From: Paramicrobacterium chengjingii
GTDB lineage: Bacteria; Actinomycetota; Actinomycetes; Actinomycetales; Microbacteriaceae
Assembly: GCF_011751765.2 (NCBI RefSeq)
Contig: NZ_CP061169.1
Span: forward strand, 2,790,001-2,854,000
Direction of reading: 5' to 3'
Length of the DNA: 64,000 nucleotides
The notes beneath the pieces are model-generated. The model did no database searches. It was not told the origin of the DNA and saw only the letters and a program-made list of their open reading frames with translations. The translations under genes and the position numbers were made by a program. Shown here one piece after another: positions 8,683 through 17,754 of the stretch (its first letter is position 1; each line of letters starts with the position of its first letter).

Positions 8683-9441
8683 TTACGCTTGCGCCTCAAT
8701 AAGATGACGGGTCGAGTGGGCGACGAATGGGATGCCCTCCCTCAGCTGTTCATCGAGCTCGAGAAGACTGCTTCGGTACCTGTCAACCGCGAAGTCGGGA
8801 ATCCACCACACGCATTTGCGCAGGATCCACACGACAGCGCCGATGTCGAAGAACTCCATGCGGCATCGAGCAATGCGAAGATCTCGAACCGTCAGCCCCG
8901 CCTTCTCTGCGTCCGCACATTCGCGCGCTGGGTCTCTTCCTCTGCGCTGATCAGGAAGGGGTCCCAGGAAATGCTCGATGAGCTCAAAGGCCGACGCCGG
9001 CCCCACGTGCTGCGCAAAATACCGCCCACCCGGCCGCAGCACTCGGTGAATCTCACTCCAATTCGGCGTCACGGGATGCCGTGCAGTGACGAGCTCGAAT
9101 GACCCGTTCTCGAACGGCAACGGCGCGCCCTGCTCAGTATCAACCACGTCAACTCCCCGCACCTCAAGACGCTGACGAGCCTGCGCGGCATTCGGCGGCC
9201 ACGATTCTGTCGCTGCCATGCGGGGTGGAAGCAGCGGCGCCTCGGAAAGCACTTCTCCCCCTCCCGTGTCGAGATCGAGTGCACTGCCCACGCCGGCGAG
9301 CCTCTCGGCCATCAGCCGCACATATCCCCACGGAGGACGCTCTTCCGTGGCGCGCCCGTGCAGCCACTCGAAACCCCAGCCGTCAACAGCGGCGCCGGCC
9401 GCTTCATCGATGAGTTCGTCAAATGATCTCATCTCATGCAT
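8683..9441 (-). CDS. SAM-dependent class I methyltransferase
   Basis: 252 residues. The SAM-binding motif I is ALDLDTGGGEVL, followed by the post-motif APLPFENGSFELVTARHPV and the EIHRVLRPGGRYFAQHVGP segment common to UbiE/Methyltransf_11 proteins. The last third, with IGAVVWILRKCVWWIPDF, resembles unassigned actinobacterial methyltransferases. The start is uncertain: ATGs at 9441 and 9432 are close together and AGGTCAGGG precedes the first. It is a single gene convergent with pntB; the substrate cannot be inferred. Confidence 0.75.
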   Translation of the reverse strand: MHEMRSFDELIDEAAGAAVDGWGFEWLHGRATEERPPWGYVRLMAERLAGVGSALDLDTGGGEVLSEAPLLPPRMAATESWPPNAAQARQRLEVRGVDVVDTEQGAPLPFENGSFELVTARHPVTPNWSEIHRVLRPGGRYFAQHVGPASAFELIEHFLGPLPDQRRGRDPARECADAEKAGLTVRDLRIARCRMEFFDIGAVVWILRKCVWWIPDFAVDRYRSSLLELDEQLREGIPFVAHSTRHLIEAQA

Positions 9442-9739
9442 CCCTGACCTCACCATTCTCGACGACAACCTAGCGCACCCGTCCGACGCTCATCCTAGGT
9501 CCCCGAATACAACGTCGACCGTCGGCGACAGCGGCTCCCGGCAATGCTGCGCCACGCATAAGAAAAACCTTGCCATTCGCTGTCGATATGGGTGTAATGA
9601 AGGCGGTGGAGGAATCAGTGCGTGCGACCTCGTCGCACACGAACGACGGGAGCCTCGACCGAGGCTCCCACTCGCGACAACCCCGTGAAATCGGCACGAT
9701 GTGAGGCACACTGAAGTGACCGGACAATGAAAGGTCGAC

Positions 9740-10069
9740 GTGCAGAAGACATCGCTCACCGCACTTGCCCGCCACGAGCTTGATCACGCCCTTACCAGTT
9801 CGAGCGGACGAAGCGCCAAGACCGTCTTCGGCGGGCGGGAACACGCACTGCGTCAGACTCTCATTGCCCTGCGCAACGACGAAACCATGGGCGACCACGA
9901 AAGTCCGGGCGATGCCACCGTGTACGTGATCAGCGGGCGCATCGAACTGACGACTTCGGATGCTTCGTGGACAGGCTGGAAGGGCGACCTCATCATCGTC
10001 CCCGACCAGACACACAACGTTCGCGCGCTTGAGGATTCGGTCTTTCTGCTCACCGTCGCAAAGCGCTGA
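9740..10069 (+). CDS. Small cupin-domain protein
   Basis: 109 residues starting at GTG, with AAAGG six bases upstream. A single cupin beta-barrel: MGDHESPGDATVYVISGRIELTT carries the first half, and WKGDLIIVPDQTHNVRALEDSVFLLTVA the second. The usual metal-binding His/Glu set is partly present (H in GDHESP, H in TQ/DQTHNV). Such proteins often bind a small ligand or act as sensors. It ends seven bases before the convergent DinB-like gene. No specific function can be assigned. Confidence 0.75.
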   Translation: MQKTSLTALARHELDHALTSSSGRSAKTVFGGREHALRQTLIALRNDETMGDHESPGDATVYVISGRIELTTSDASWTGWKGDLIIVPDQTHNVRALEDSVFLLTVAKR

Positions 10070-10076
10070 CCGCCCG

Positions 10077-10604
10077 TCAATCGCGCTCGCGGGTGACGTC
10101 CCACGCGTGGTGCACGATGTCGTGCACGTAATACCGACCCAGCGTCTCGATGGTGAACGATGCTCCATCGCTGCGTCGCCCCCTGCGACCAGCAGCTTCT
10201 GCTGGAACAGCATCAAACGCTTCCGCCGCGGCAAATGCAGCATCCATCAGGTCACTCGCCACCTGTTCCAGCGCCTGGTCAGCGTAGCGCCCCTGCACTG
10301 CTGCCTCGTCTTGATTCCAATCGGGGAACACCGGGTTCTCGTGCGTCATCGCCAGCACGAGCCGCTGAGCGAAGAGGGAGTGCACGTCACGAACGTGGCA
10401 CGCGTATTCCAGCGGTGACCATGTGCTGTCGTCTGGGCGCTCGCGCACAGTGTCTCGCTCGAGCACATCAGCCCAAATGCCCGCATTGGCGCGCACATAG
10501 CTGCCGACTTCCGAGAGCTCAATCGCTGTCGCGTCAAAGCCGCATTCGGGACATGGCCGGGTCAGAACCCACGTCCAGTCTTTGGTGTCAGGGGTGATGG
10601 GCAT
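10077..10604 (-). CDS. DinB-like / mycothiol-dependent transferase-like protein
   Basis: 175 residues. The N-terminus has CPECGFDATAIELSEVG; the core WSPLEYACHVRDVHSLFAQRL and the late YYVHDIVHHAWDVTRE contribute the widely spaced histidines of the DinB four-helix fold, which bind a metal. Actinobacterial relatives include mycothiol-dependent enzymes, so thiol-dependent detoxification is possible. It is convergent with the cupin gene and separated from the lipoprotein gene by about 55 bases. Reaction unknown. Confidence 0.7.
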   Translation of the reverse strand: MPITPDTKDWTWVLTRPCPECGFDATAIELSEVGSYVRANAGIWADVLERDTVRERPDDSTWSPLEYACHVRDVHSLFAQRLVLAMTHENPVFPDWNQDEAAVQGRYADQALEQVASDLMDAAFAAAEAFDAVPAEAAGRRGRRSDGASFTIETLGRYYVHDIVHHAWDVTRERD

Positions 10605-10659
10605 ACTCCAACCCTAAAGCCGAGCGTGCCGGAACGAAGATTTGAGTCCGGCAGTCGGG

Positions 10660-11928
10660 TTACCCCTGGCAGACGGCGCGATCGCTCACCTGGTCGCTCA
10701 TCTGCTCGGCCGACCATGGCAGGTCGATCGACGGTGCCTTCGAGCCGGAGGCCGCGGGAAGCTTCGACGCGTACGACGCGAGCTGCATGGCGAGCGAGAG
10801 CGCGAGCGAACTACCCGCCGTTGAGTTGTTCAGCATGACGACGACGGTGAGTCCGGATGCCGGGTCGCTCAGCGACGCCGTGATAAACCCGGGCACATCA
10901 CCCGACTGTCCGTAAAGCGGCCCGTAATGGTATGTGCCGAACCCATACTGGATCCATGATTCGGCGTCGTCGCTGATAGCGCGCGTGTTCTCCTGATTCT
11001 TTGCAGCATCTTCGCTGAACAGCTTCGACTGGGCGAACGCCTGCGAGAACGCACGCAGATCGTCTGCCGTCGAAACGACGCCCGCCGACGTGTAACCGAT
11101 CGATGACGACAGCTTCGACTCGTCGAACGGCTTGTCGCACTGCAGCTTGCCCGATACCTTCATTGCTTCGTAACTGTGCAGCGCGCTATCGGGCAGCTCG
11201 GTGTCGGTGGGAGCTGGAAGCCCCGTGTTATCGAGCCCGAGGGGCGCGAAGACATAGGTGTTGTAGAGCTCCGAGAAGGACTTTCCCGTTGCCGACTCCA
11301 AGGCCTGCCCGAGCACAATGTAACCTGTGTCTGCCGTTGAGAATGATTCACCCGGCGTTGCAGCGTGGGTGGCCATGCCGTCGTTGTACAGTTCGTTGGG
11401 ACTCCAGACCCTCTCTGGGTTCTGAATAAACGTCTTGTCAAGATTGCCTCGGTACCCGCCGAGGCCCGATGTGCCCTGGCACAGGTGCTCAAGCGTTAGC
11501 CCGTCGACTCCGACCGTCGTCGGCAGGTACTCCGAAACCTTGTCGCCCAATTCGACGACGCCGTCGTCGACGAGCGCCAGCAGAACGGCGCACGTCATCG
11601 GCCGCGTGTTTGCACCGATGCGAAACGCCATGTCGGCGGTAACCTTCGTGTCGCCGTCGATCTCGGTAACGCCGTAGCCTTTGACGCTTGTGCCCGCCCA
11701 CGGCGCCCATACACCCGCGATCGCGCCGGTCGATGCCGACGACTCGATTGCGTGAGCAACGGCTTCATCGATGAGTGTCGCCGTTTCGTCAGAAATGTCG
11801 GCATCAGCTTGCGCCGGAAGAGTGATGGCGGGAGCCGACTCCCCCGAGCATGCCGTCAACGCCAAAAGTGCGACGCCGAGCACGGCACAAGCCGTCACCA
11901 TGCGCGAGTGGTGTACATGCCCTCTCAC
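10660..11928 (-). CDS. Lipoprotein of the class C beta-lactamase / DD-peptidase fold with altered active site
   Basis: 422 residues from a GTG at 11928, fixed by GGGGGAGG seven bases upstream; a longer open frame reaching 12324 runs over the divergent DUF2470 gene and is not used. The N-terminus is a lipoprotein signal ending in LTAC (Cys27). The fold is recognisable from FRIGANTRPMTCAVLLALVD, PGESFSTADTGYIVLGQALE and YGQSGDVPGFITASL. In active members these positions read SxxK, YxN and HxG. Here the nucleophile Ser and Lys are Ala106 and Arg109, the YxN triad reads TAD, and the HxG His is Gln. The protein is therefore probably a non-catalytic surface binding or sensor protein, unless my alignment by eye is shifted. 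Confidence 0.75.
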   Translation of the reverse strand: MRGHVHHSRMVTACAVLGVALLALTACSGESAPAITLPAQADADISDETATLIDEAVAHAIESSASTGAIAGVWAPWAGTSVKGYGVTEIDGDTKVTADMAFRIGANTRPMTCAVLLALVDDGVVELGDKVSEYLPTTVGVDGLTLEHLCQGTSGLGGYRGNLDKTFIQNPERVWSPNELYNDGMATHAATPGESFSTADTGYIVLGQALESATGKSFSELYNTYVFAPLGLDNTGLPAPTDTELPDSALHSYEAMKVSGKLQCDKPFDESKLSSSIGYTSAGVVSTADDLRAFSQAFAQSKLFSEDAAKNQENTRAISDDAESWIQYGFGTYHYGPLYGQSGDVPGFITASLSDPASGLTVVVMLNNSTAGSSLALSLAMQLASYASKLPAASGSKAPSIDLPWSAEQMSDQVSDRAVCQG

Positions 11929-12045
11929 CAATCGACCTCCCCCAAGAGTTCTTGCTGGATTGTAACCAACCAGTCTGAAATAGAGCCGTATGGCGTGGAG
12001 CCGCCCGGTCTGGCGCGTCGCTGAACGGGCTGATTGACTGTGTGT

Positions 12046-12357
12046 ATGACGCAACACTTCGACGCAGACGTGATCACTGCGGTTCTCAGCCACATGAACG
12101 GTGACCACGTTGCCGATAATCACACAATCGTTCACGCGTTCGCCGATCTGGCGGCATCCGATGTGACCATGGTGGGGTTCGATGGCGATGGCGGTGATTG
12201 GGAATACACGGATGCCGCGGGCGAGCGCATTCTCACCCGCATTCCGTGGCCAACCGAAGTGGTCGAACGCAAAGACGTGCGTCGCGCTGTCGTCGAACTG
12301 CATCGCGCCGCCGTTGCACGCCACGCAGACTCACGCGGTGCACCAGAATCCTCGTGA
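12046..12357 (+). CDS. DUF2470 domain protein
   Basis: 103 residues. HMNGDHVADNHTIVHAFAD, a central MVGFDGDGGDWEY and a C-terminal WPTEVVERKDVRRAVVELH match the small DUF2470 domain that forms the C-terminal part of HugZ-type heme-degrading proteins. The His-rich MNGDH motif is the family signature. The gene lies 62 bases ahead of the heme oxygenase gene on the same strand, consistent with a role in heme or iron use. I chose the ATG at 12046; an in-frame TTG lies four codons upstream. Confidence 0.75.
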   Translation: MTQHFDADVITAVLSHMNGDHVADNHTIVHAFADLAASDVTMVGFDGDGGDWEYTDAAGERILTRIPWPTEVVERKDVRRAVVELHRAAVARHADSRGAPESS

Positions 12358-12376
12358 CATCGGCCTGCTCCGTCAG

Positions 12377-12395
12377 TATGCTGAGGCTACCCTTA
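12377..12395. promoter_or_regulatory. Candidate DtxR/IdeR iron box ahead of heme oxygenase
   Basis: The 19-mer at 12377-12395 contains GAGGCTACCCTTA, whose alignment to the DtxR consensus half TAGGCTAACCTAA is 10 of 13; over the full 19-base box I count about 13 matches. It sits 25 bases before the heme oxygenase start, where an iron-dependent repressor would block transcription. Pattern match only. Confidence 0.4.
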
Positions 12396-12419
12396 CCCGA
12401 AATCCTCTGACGGAGCACC

Positions 12420-13058
12420 ATGACCACCACACGATTCTCTGCCCTGATTGCCGAGCGCACCCGTTCGTCACACTCCGACAGCGAAGGCGCCACGTTTATG
12501 AGCGACCTGATGAAGGGTCATGGCACGAAGCGCGACTATGCAGAGCTCTCGGCGCAGCATTGGTATATCTACGAGGCGCTCGAGAGCTGCGCCGCTGATC
12601 TGGCAGACGATGCCGTCGCCTCCCCCTTTCTTGCGCCAGAGCTCCGGCGCCTGCCGCAGCTTGAACGCGACCTCGAGCACTTGTTCGGCTCGGACTGGCG
12701 CAGTGAGATCAGTGCGCTGCCGACGACAGCGGCCTATGCCGACCGCATCCGCGAGGTTGCGTCGTCACCAGCCAGCTTTATCGCGCACCACTACACGCGA
12801 TACCTCGGTGATCTCTCGGGCGGCCAGTTCATTGCCCGGCTCGTGCGCCGTCATTACGGTCTCGGCGACCGAGGCGTGGAATTCTACGACTTCGATCAGA
12901 TCGAGAACATCGATGCGTTCAAAGAGAACTACCGGATGCTGCTCGACTCAGCGCCGTGGAACGACATCGAGCGCGAGCACATGATCGAGGAGACGCTCCT
13001 GGCGTACCGGTTCAACTCCGACCTCTTCACCGATCTGCACCGGGCAAAGGTCGCGTGA
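12420..13058 (+). CDS. hmuO: Biliverdin-forming heme oxygenase
   Basis: 212 residues, the size of HmuO of Corynebacterium diphtheriae. It opens heme to biliverdin, CO and iron. The proximal ligand is His18 in RSSHSDSEGATFM and the distal helix carries the glycine-rich GDLSGGQ near residue 135. YRFNSDLFTDL near the C-terminus is also typical. It needs an external electron donor. The gene follows DUF2470 and ends 25 bases before the convergent helicase gene. CGGAG precedes the ATG and a DtxR-like box lies upstream, so expression under iron limitation is likely. Confidence 0.92.
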   Translation: MTTTRFSALIAERTRSSHSDSEGATFMSDLMKGHGTKRDYAELSAQHWYIYEALESCAADLADDAVASPFLAPELRRLPQLERDLEHLFGSDWRSEISALPTTAAYADRIREVASSPASFIAHHYTRYLGDLSGGQFIARLVRRHYGLGDRGVEFYDFDQIENIDAFKENYRMLLDSAPWNDIEREHMIEETLLAYRFNSDLFTDLHRAKVA

Positions 13059-13083
13059 GTTCCCTCACCCGCACGCCTCAGTT

Positions 13084-14397
13084 TCAGTGCGCTGCGGGCG
13101 CGGCATCCGCACCGGCAATGCGCGTGACGTTCGCCATGAATCGCTGAACGTCTTTGTCGACGATGATGTCATTTGGGCGAAGCGGCCTCGAGAGGTAGAG
13201 GCCCTCGAGCGAGGTGAGCCGGCTGAGTGCGACGTACGTCTGCCCCGGACTGAACGCACGGTTTCCCAGGTCGACGACTGCACGGTCATAGGTTTTGCCC
13301 TGTGACTTATGAATTGTCACGGCCCATGCCAGTCGAAGGGGAAACTGCTCGAACTCGGCAACGATCTCCCGTTTGAGCCGCTTTGTGATGGATGAGTAGG
13401 AGTAACGGTATTTCTCCCATGTCGCGGGTTCGACCTCGTGCTCGTCACCATCCACGTCGACGAACACCGTCGAGGTGATCTTCGTGACGGTGCCGATGGT
13501 GCCATTCACCCAGCGAGGGCCGCCGTCGTTTCCGCCGTCGTTGCGCAAAAACATCACCTGCGCGCCCTCTTTGAGCTCGAGGGTCTCTTCGGCAGGGTAC
13601 GCGCGGCCGCCGAAATCACCGTTGATCTCGGCCTTCGCGCTGAGCGATCGGCCAGGCAACCGCGCGAGTGCCGCATTGTTGATGCGATTGACGCTGTCAT
13701 TTCGGGATGCGAGCGTAATGACGCCGTCATCGGGTGGCGTGCGCGCACCCATCGTGTTGAGTCGCTCGGCGATGTCGGCCGTGACCCGACCATGGCGCAC
13801 CGCGTTGAGCATCCGTTTGAAGTCGACGTCATGCTGCCTGTGGATCTCCGTGAGCTCAACGATCGTCAGCGATGCGTCAAGCCAGACCTTCGCGTCGAAA
13901 AACCACATCGAGCGATACGTGTCGGCGAAATAGGCACGTTCTTCCGGATCTCCCGGCACGGGTGCGAGCTGGTAGGGGTCTCCGAACAGCACGATCTGCA
14001 CGCCGCCGAACGGTTCGCTTGCTCGCTGCCTCGCCTGACGAAGGCTGCGGTCGATGGCATCCATGAGGTCGGCGTTCACCATTGACACTTCGTCGATGAC
14101 GAGCGTCTCGATGGTGTTCAGAAGTTTGCGTACGGCATCGTTCTGCTCGATGTCGCTGTCGGCGATCACGCCGATGGGCAGCCGGAAGAGCGAATGGATT
14201 GTCTGGCCGCCCACGTTGAGAGCCGCGACTCCCGTCGGCGCGGCGATCACCAGCTGCTTGTCAGTGCGCCACGCCAGCTCATTGAGGAGCGTCGATTTTC
14301 CGGTGCCCGCCCTACCCGTGACGAAGATGTGGTCTCGAGTCTTCTCGATGAGGTCAAAAACGGCCTGCTGCTCGGGCGCGAGGGCAAAATCGGTCAT
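13084..14397 (-). CDS. Pif1-like superfamily 1B DNA helicase
   Basis: 437 residues. Walker A is GRAGTGKSTLLNEL, followed by the Ia segment APTGVAALNVGGQTIHSLF; Walker B is ETLVIDEVSMVNADLMDAID, motif III is VLFGDPYQLAPVPG, and motif VI covers TIHKSQGKTYDRAVVDLG and YVALSRLTSLEGLYLSR. This is the bacterial Pif1/RecD2-like arrangement, an ATP-driven 5'-3' helicase. The start at 14397 is the first Met before the conserved N-terminus; the ribosome site there is weak, so a leaderless message is possible. Divergent from the next gene. Confidence 0.88.
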   Translation of the reverse strand: MTDFALAPEQQAVFDLIEKTRDHIFVTGRAGTGKSTLLNELAWRTDKQLVIAAPTGVAALNVGGQTIHSLFRLPIGVIADSDIEQNDAVRKLLNTIETLVIDEVSMVNADLMDAIDRSLRQARQRASEPFGGVQIVLFGDPYQLAPVPGDPEERAYFADTYRSMWFFDAKVWLDASLTIVELTEIHRQHDVDFKRMLNAVRHGRVTADIAERLNTMGARTPPDDGVITLASRNDSVNRINNAALARLPGRSLSAKAEINGDFGGRAYPAEETLELKEGAQVMFLRNDGGNDGGPRWVNGTIGTVTKITSTVFVDVDGDEHEVEPATWEKYRYSYSSITKRLKREIVAEFEQFPLRLAWAVTIHKSQGKTYDRAVVDLGNRAFSPGQTYVALSRLTSLEGLYLSRPLRPNDIIVDKDVQRFMANVTRIAGADAAPAAH

Positions 14398-14504
14398 AAT
14401 GGGGTTGCAACACTCTTTTCCTCGACGCGGACGACCCCACCATGATAGGCGACGGGCACCACTACCCGTCGATCTTGAGCCCGCCCTGCCATAGGATGGC
14501 CTCT

Positions 14505-15623
14505 GTGACCCAGGTACCACCAGCTCAGCCGAATTACGTTCCTCCGGCCCCGCAGAAGCCGGATCGGCCGTCCGACCCTGCGCGAACCCGGTTCATCATC
14601 ATCTGGGTGATCGTCGGTGTCATGCTGCTCGGCGCCGCGGCGAGCGCCGTCGGGTCGCTGCAGCGCACCGTGTACGGGGCCCGCGGAACCGTGACCGAGT
14701 ACCTCGACGCATTGCAGCGCGAAGACGCGGCCGGAGCTCTTGAGGTTCCGGGAGTCAAACTCTCGAAGGGCGAACTGAAGAGCGCGGGCCTGCCAGAGAA
14801 CGCGTCGGAAAAGCTGTTGCGCAACAGTGTCATCACGCCGGTGTCCGACACGCAGTTTGTGTCTGACACAACGGTGGGCGACGGCATCCACCAGGTCACC
14901 TACGACTTTACGATCGGCGACGATGCCGGTACCGCTGTCTTCGAATTGAAGAAGGTCGGCGGGCTCTTCGGACACTGGGAGTTCTCGACGAGTCCGCTTG
15001 CTGCTGTGAACCTCAGTGTTAATCACACAACGCAGTTCACGATGAACGGCAAGAACTTCGATACGCGTCAGATCGCACCGAAAGACACGGAGGCCGCGTT
15101 CGACAACATCGTGAATGTTCTCGTCTTCACACCGGGCAGCTACGATTTCGCCATCGATACCGATTACCTCACGGCAGAACCGACACAGGTGTTTGCCGAT
15201 TCACCCGGACAGGTGGAGGAGGCGAGCGTCGACGCCGAGCCCACCGATGATTTCATTGACATGGCCCAAGAGCAGTTCAACGCTCAGCTCGACGAATGCG
15301 CAAAGCAGGTCATTCTGCAGCCCACAGGATGCCCCTTTGGCTACGAAGTCACAGACCGTGTGTCGGGCGACCCCGCATGGAGCATTTCGTCATACCCCGA
15401 CATCGAGCTGGTTGCGGGTAGCGAGTCATGGGAGATCCCGAACACCGACGCAACGGCGACCATTGACGTCGACGTGCAGTCGCTTGCCGACGGCTCAATC
15501 GACAAGGTCACCGAGAACGTGCCGTTTAAAGCATTCGGGAACGTGTATCTGTTCGCAGACGGCACCGTCACCGCACAACTGCTCACGAAAGAAACGACGG
15601 GCGACGACGAAGACGAGAACTGA
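14505..15623 (+). CDS. Hypothetical single-pass membrane protein
   Basis: 372 residues. A Pro-rich cytoplasmic N-terminus (VPPAQPNYVPPAPQKPDRP) precedes one hydrophobic helix (FIIIWVIVGVMLLGAAASAV). The rest is predicted extracytoplasmic, with acidic C-terminus ending in DDEDEN and one cysteine pair (DECAK, TGCPFG). I recognise no family with confidence; NTF2-like or penicillin-binding-protein accessory folds are possible. GTG at 14505 is preferred because AGGATGG lies upstream; the ATG at 14496 is an alternative. Confidence 0.65.
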   Translation: MTQVPPAQPNYVPPAPQKPDRPSDPARTRFIIIWVIVGVMLLGAAASAVGSLQRTVYGARGTVTEYLDALQREDAAGALEVPGVKLSKGELKSAGLPENASEKLLRNSVITPVSDTQFVSDTTVGDGIHQVTYDFTIGDDAGTAVFELKKVGGLFGHWEFSTSPLAAVNLSVNHTTQFTMNGKNFDTRQIAPKDTEAAFDNIVNVLVFTPGSYDFAIDTDYLTAEPTQVFADSPGQVEEASVDAEPTDDFIDMAQEQFNAQLDECAKQVILQPTGCPFGYEVTDRVSGDPAWSISSYPDIELVAGSESWEIPNTDATATIDVDVQSLADGSIDKVTENVPFKAFGNVYLFADGTVTAQLLTKETTGDDEDEN

Positions 15624-15635
15624 GCAGCCACTCCG

Positions 15636-17654
15636 TCACACTCGGTCCTTATCGGCGTCGTCCTTCGCCGCCAGCTTCGCCAACTGCTCGTTATACGCGC
15701 GCAGCTTGGCGTCGTCGCTGCGTGACTCCGACCGGTCGTTGCGCTTCTGCTCACGAGTATCAGACTTCGCCCACTGCACAGCAACGATGATGGCGAGGAT
15801 GATCGTCGGTATCTCACCCACACTCCACGCGATGCCACCGCCGATGTACTGGTCTTCGAGTGGGGTAGGACCCCATGTGCGTCCCATCGCACCGAACCAG
15901 TCGGCGGCGAACAGTCCTGTGCTCATCATGATGGAGATCCCGAAGAAGGCGTGCATCGCCATCGTCGCCATCAGCAGCAGAAGCCTCATCGGGTAGCCGA
16001 GGCGCGGAGGGCCAGGGTCGACGCCGATGAGCGCATTGACGAACAGGTAGCCGGTGATCACGAAGTGGGCGATCATCCACTCGTGCCCGATGTGCTCCTC
16101 CATCGCCCAGCGCAGCAGCGGGGAATAGTAGAACGCCCAGAGCGAGCCGGCGAACAACACGGCCGCGATCACTCCGTGGCTGATAAAGGACGAGAACTTT
16201 GAATGGACGAAGATGAGCACCCATTCGCGGGGGCCGCGCGACCCGTCCGTGCGTTTGCGCAGTGCACGCAGTGCGAGTGTGAACGGAGCACCAGGGGCAA
16301 GTAAAACGGGAACGGCCATCGTGAGACCCATGTGCCCGAGCATGTGCAGGCTGAAGAGGTACCGCTGGTACAGGTTGGTGGCACCGCTTGTGAGGTAAAA
16401 CAGCAGCAGCAGACCGGCGATCCACGAGATTGTGCGCAGAACAGACCATGTGTCACCGCGCTTATGGAGCCGCCACACGCCACAGAGATAGAAGAAGATG
16501 CCGAAGCCGCACACGAGCATCCAGATCAGATCGATATCCCAACCTGTGATGAAGCTTGACGGTTGGAGCGGCGGAGGAAGCGGATCGCCCGTGAGCAGAA
16601 TGGCTGGGGTGCCCTCCTGCGGGGCCTCCTGGGGCACAGGCGTCGCTGTGCGCGCGAGCGCGGCCGCAAAGCCAGAGGCGATGCCCATGAACCCTACCTC
16701 GGTCACGGCAAGCGTCCAGAACAGCCGTGTGCTCGTGCGCGCCGCACGCGAAACGACAACCTTAGACGCGGCACCGGGCTGCGGCATCCGCTGGATCACC
16801 CACCGTCGATACATGGCGCCGAACATGCCCAGAGCGACGAGCGCGGCGACTTTGAGAATCACAAGCAGGCCGTAAGGGCTCAGCAGTGATTCCCACGTTC
16901 CGATACGCAGCTGAGCACTCACGTAACCCGAGATCGCGACGACGATGAAGCAGATCAGAGCAACCGTGGAATATCGGCTCAGTGCCCGAGTGAGCTCGAC
17001 TCCCTCAAGCTCACGTTTGAGGATGACGAGTGCCAGGAGGCCCCCGACCCACACGGCGGCGAAGAGAATGTGAAGGCCAAGCCCATTGACCGCCTGGGCG
17101 TGATTGGCCGCACCCGCTGCGTGCCCCTGCTCGGCCATCGGTACCAACGAGGCGAGGGCGAGCACACCGACGAAGAACAGTCCAGTCTGGTTGCGCACGG
17201 CAAAGCACAGTACGGTGACCGCAGCCGCGATGAGTGTCGTGATGAGCCAGGCCTGTCCGACTTCGACGTCAGTGAAGAACACGGCGAGCTTCTGACCGAA
17301 GTCGTTGCCGAGCGAGAACCGTGTTCCCGTGATGTTCATAAACGTATAGAACGCCGTGCCGGCTGAGGCGACCGTATAGACACCGGCGCCGGCAGCGGCC
17401 ACGTCAAGTGCGCGACTGTAGGCGGGCCGCGTGGAATCGAGCGCGAAGAGTGCAATCAGAATCGTGCCCAGTGTGAGTGCGACGCCAAGGTTGACCACCA
17501 GCTTCATCACGGGCAGTGCGTATCGCACAAGGGCACCGGGATCTCCGATTGCCGGGGCATCCGCTCCTCCGCCGAGCGCCAGTCCGGCGAAGACAGCAAG
17601 CAGCGCGACGCCAAGCAGCACGGAGGGGCCGAGAATGCGCACAGAACGGGTCAC
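15636..17654 (-). CDS. CopD-CtaG fusion: copper transport / cytochrome oxidase assembly membrane protein
   Basis: 672 residues with roughly 14 hydrophobic helices. The first half matches CopD (MKLVVNLGVALTLGTIL, GLGLHILFAAVWVGGLLAL, LRIGTWESLLSPYGLLVILK), an inner-membrane copper handling domain. The second half from about residue 375 matches the caa3-type CtaG assembly domain, with HMLGHMGLTMAVPVLLAPG and IGHEWMIAHFVITGYLF holding the conserved histidines. This fusion is common in actinobacteria and supports copper delivery to cytochrome c oxidase. The C-terminal tail is short, charged and cytosolic. Its stop is 12 bases from the convergent hypothetical gene. Confidence 0.85.
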   Translation of the reverse strand: MTRSVRILGPSVLLGVALLAVFAGLALGGGADAPAIGDPGALVRYALPVMKLVVNLGVALTLGTILIALFALDSTRPAYSRALDVAAAGAGVYTVASAGTAFYTFMNITGTRFSLGNDFGQKLAVFFTDVEVGQAWLITTLIAAAVTVLCFAVRNQTGLFFVGVLALASLVPMAEQGHAAGAANHAQAVNGLGLHILFAAVWVGGLLALVILKRELEGVELTRALSRYSTVALICFIVVAISGYVSAQLRIGTWESLLSPYGLLVILKVAALVALGMFGAMYRRWVIQRMPQPGAASKVVVSRAARTSTRLFWTLAVTEVGFMGIASGFAAALARTATPVPQEAPQEGTPAILLTGDPLPPPLQPSSFITGWDIDLIWMLVCGFGIFFYLCGVWRLHKRGDTWSVLRTISWIAGLLLLFYLTSGATNLYQRYLFSLHMLGHMGLTMAVPVLLAPGAPFTLALRALRKRTDGSRGPREWVLIFVHSKFSSFISHGVIAAVLFAGSLWAFYYSPLLRWAMEEHIGHEWMIAHFVITGYLFVNALIGVDPGPPRLGYPMRLLLLMATMAMHAFFGISIMMSTGLFAADWFGAMGRTWGPTPLEDQYIGGGIAWSVGEIPTIILAIIVAVQWAKSDTREQKRNDRSESRSDDAKLRAYNEQLAKLAAKDDADKDRV

Positions 17655-17706
17655 GCTACAAGGTTACGCGGCCGTGCTGAATGCGGGCGTTCATGCACCG
17701 GAATGC

Positions 17707-17741
17707 AGAAGGGGCGTCGTGCAGTGCACGACGCCCCTTCT
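17707..17741 (-). terminator. Terminator hairpin after the HU gene
   Basis: A perfect 16-base stem, arms 17707-17722 and 17726-17741 with loop AGT, begins 13 bases after the HU stop on the minus strand. The stem is very GC-rich but is not followed by a T run. Confidence 0.75.
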
Positions 17742-17754
17742 GGAGAGCTGGAAG

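Noticed and set aside
11929..12324. N-terminal extension of the beta-lactamase-fold lipoprotein
   Set aside because: It runs over the divergent DUF2470 gene, and a strong ribosome site plus signal peptide marks the true start at 11928.
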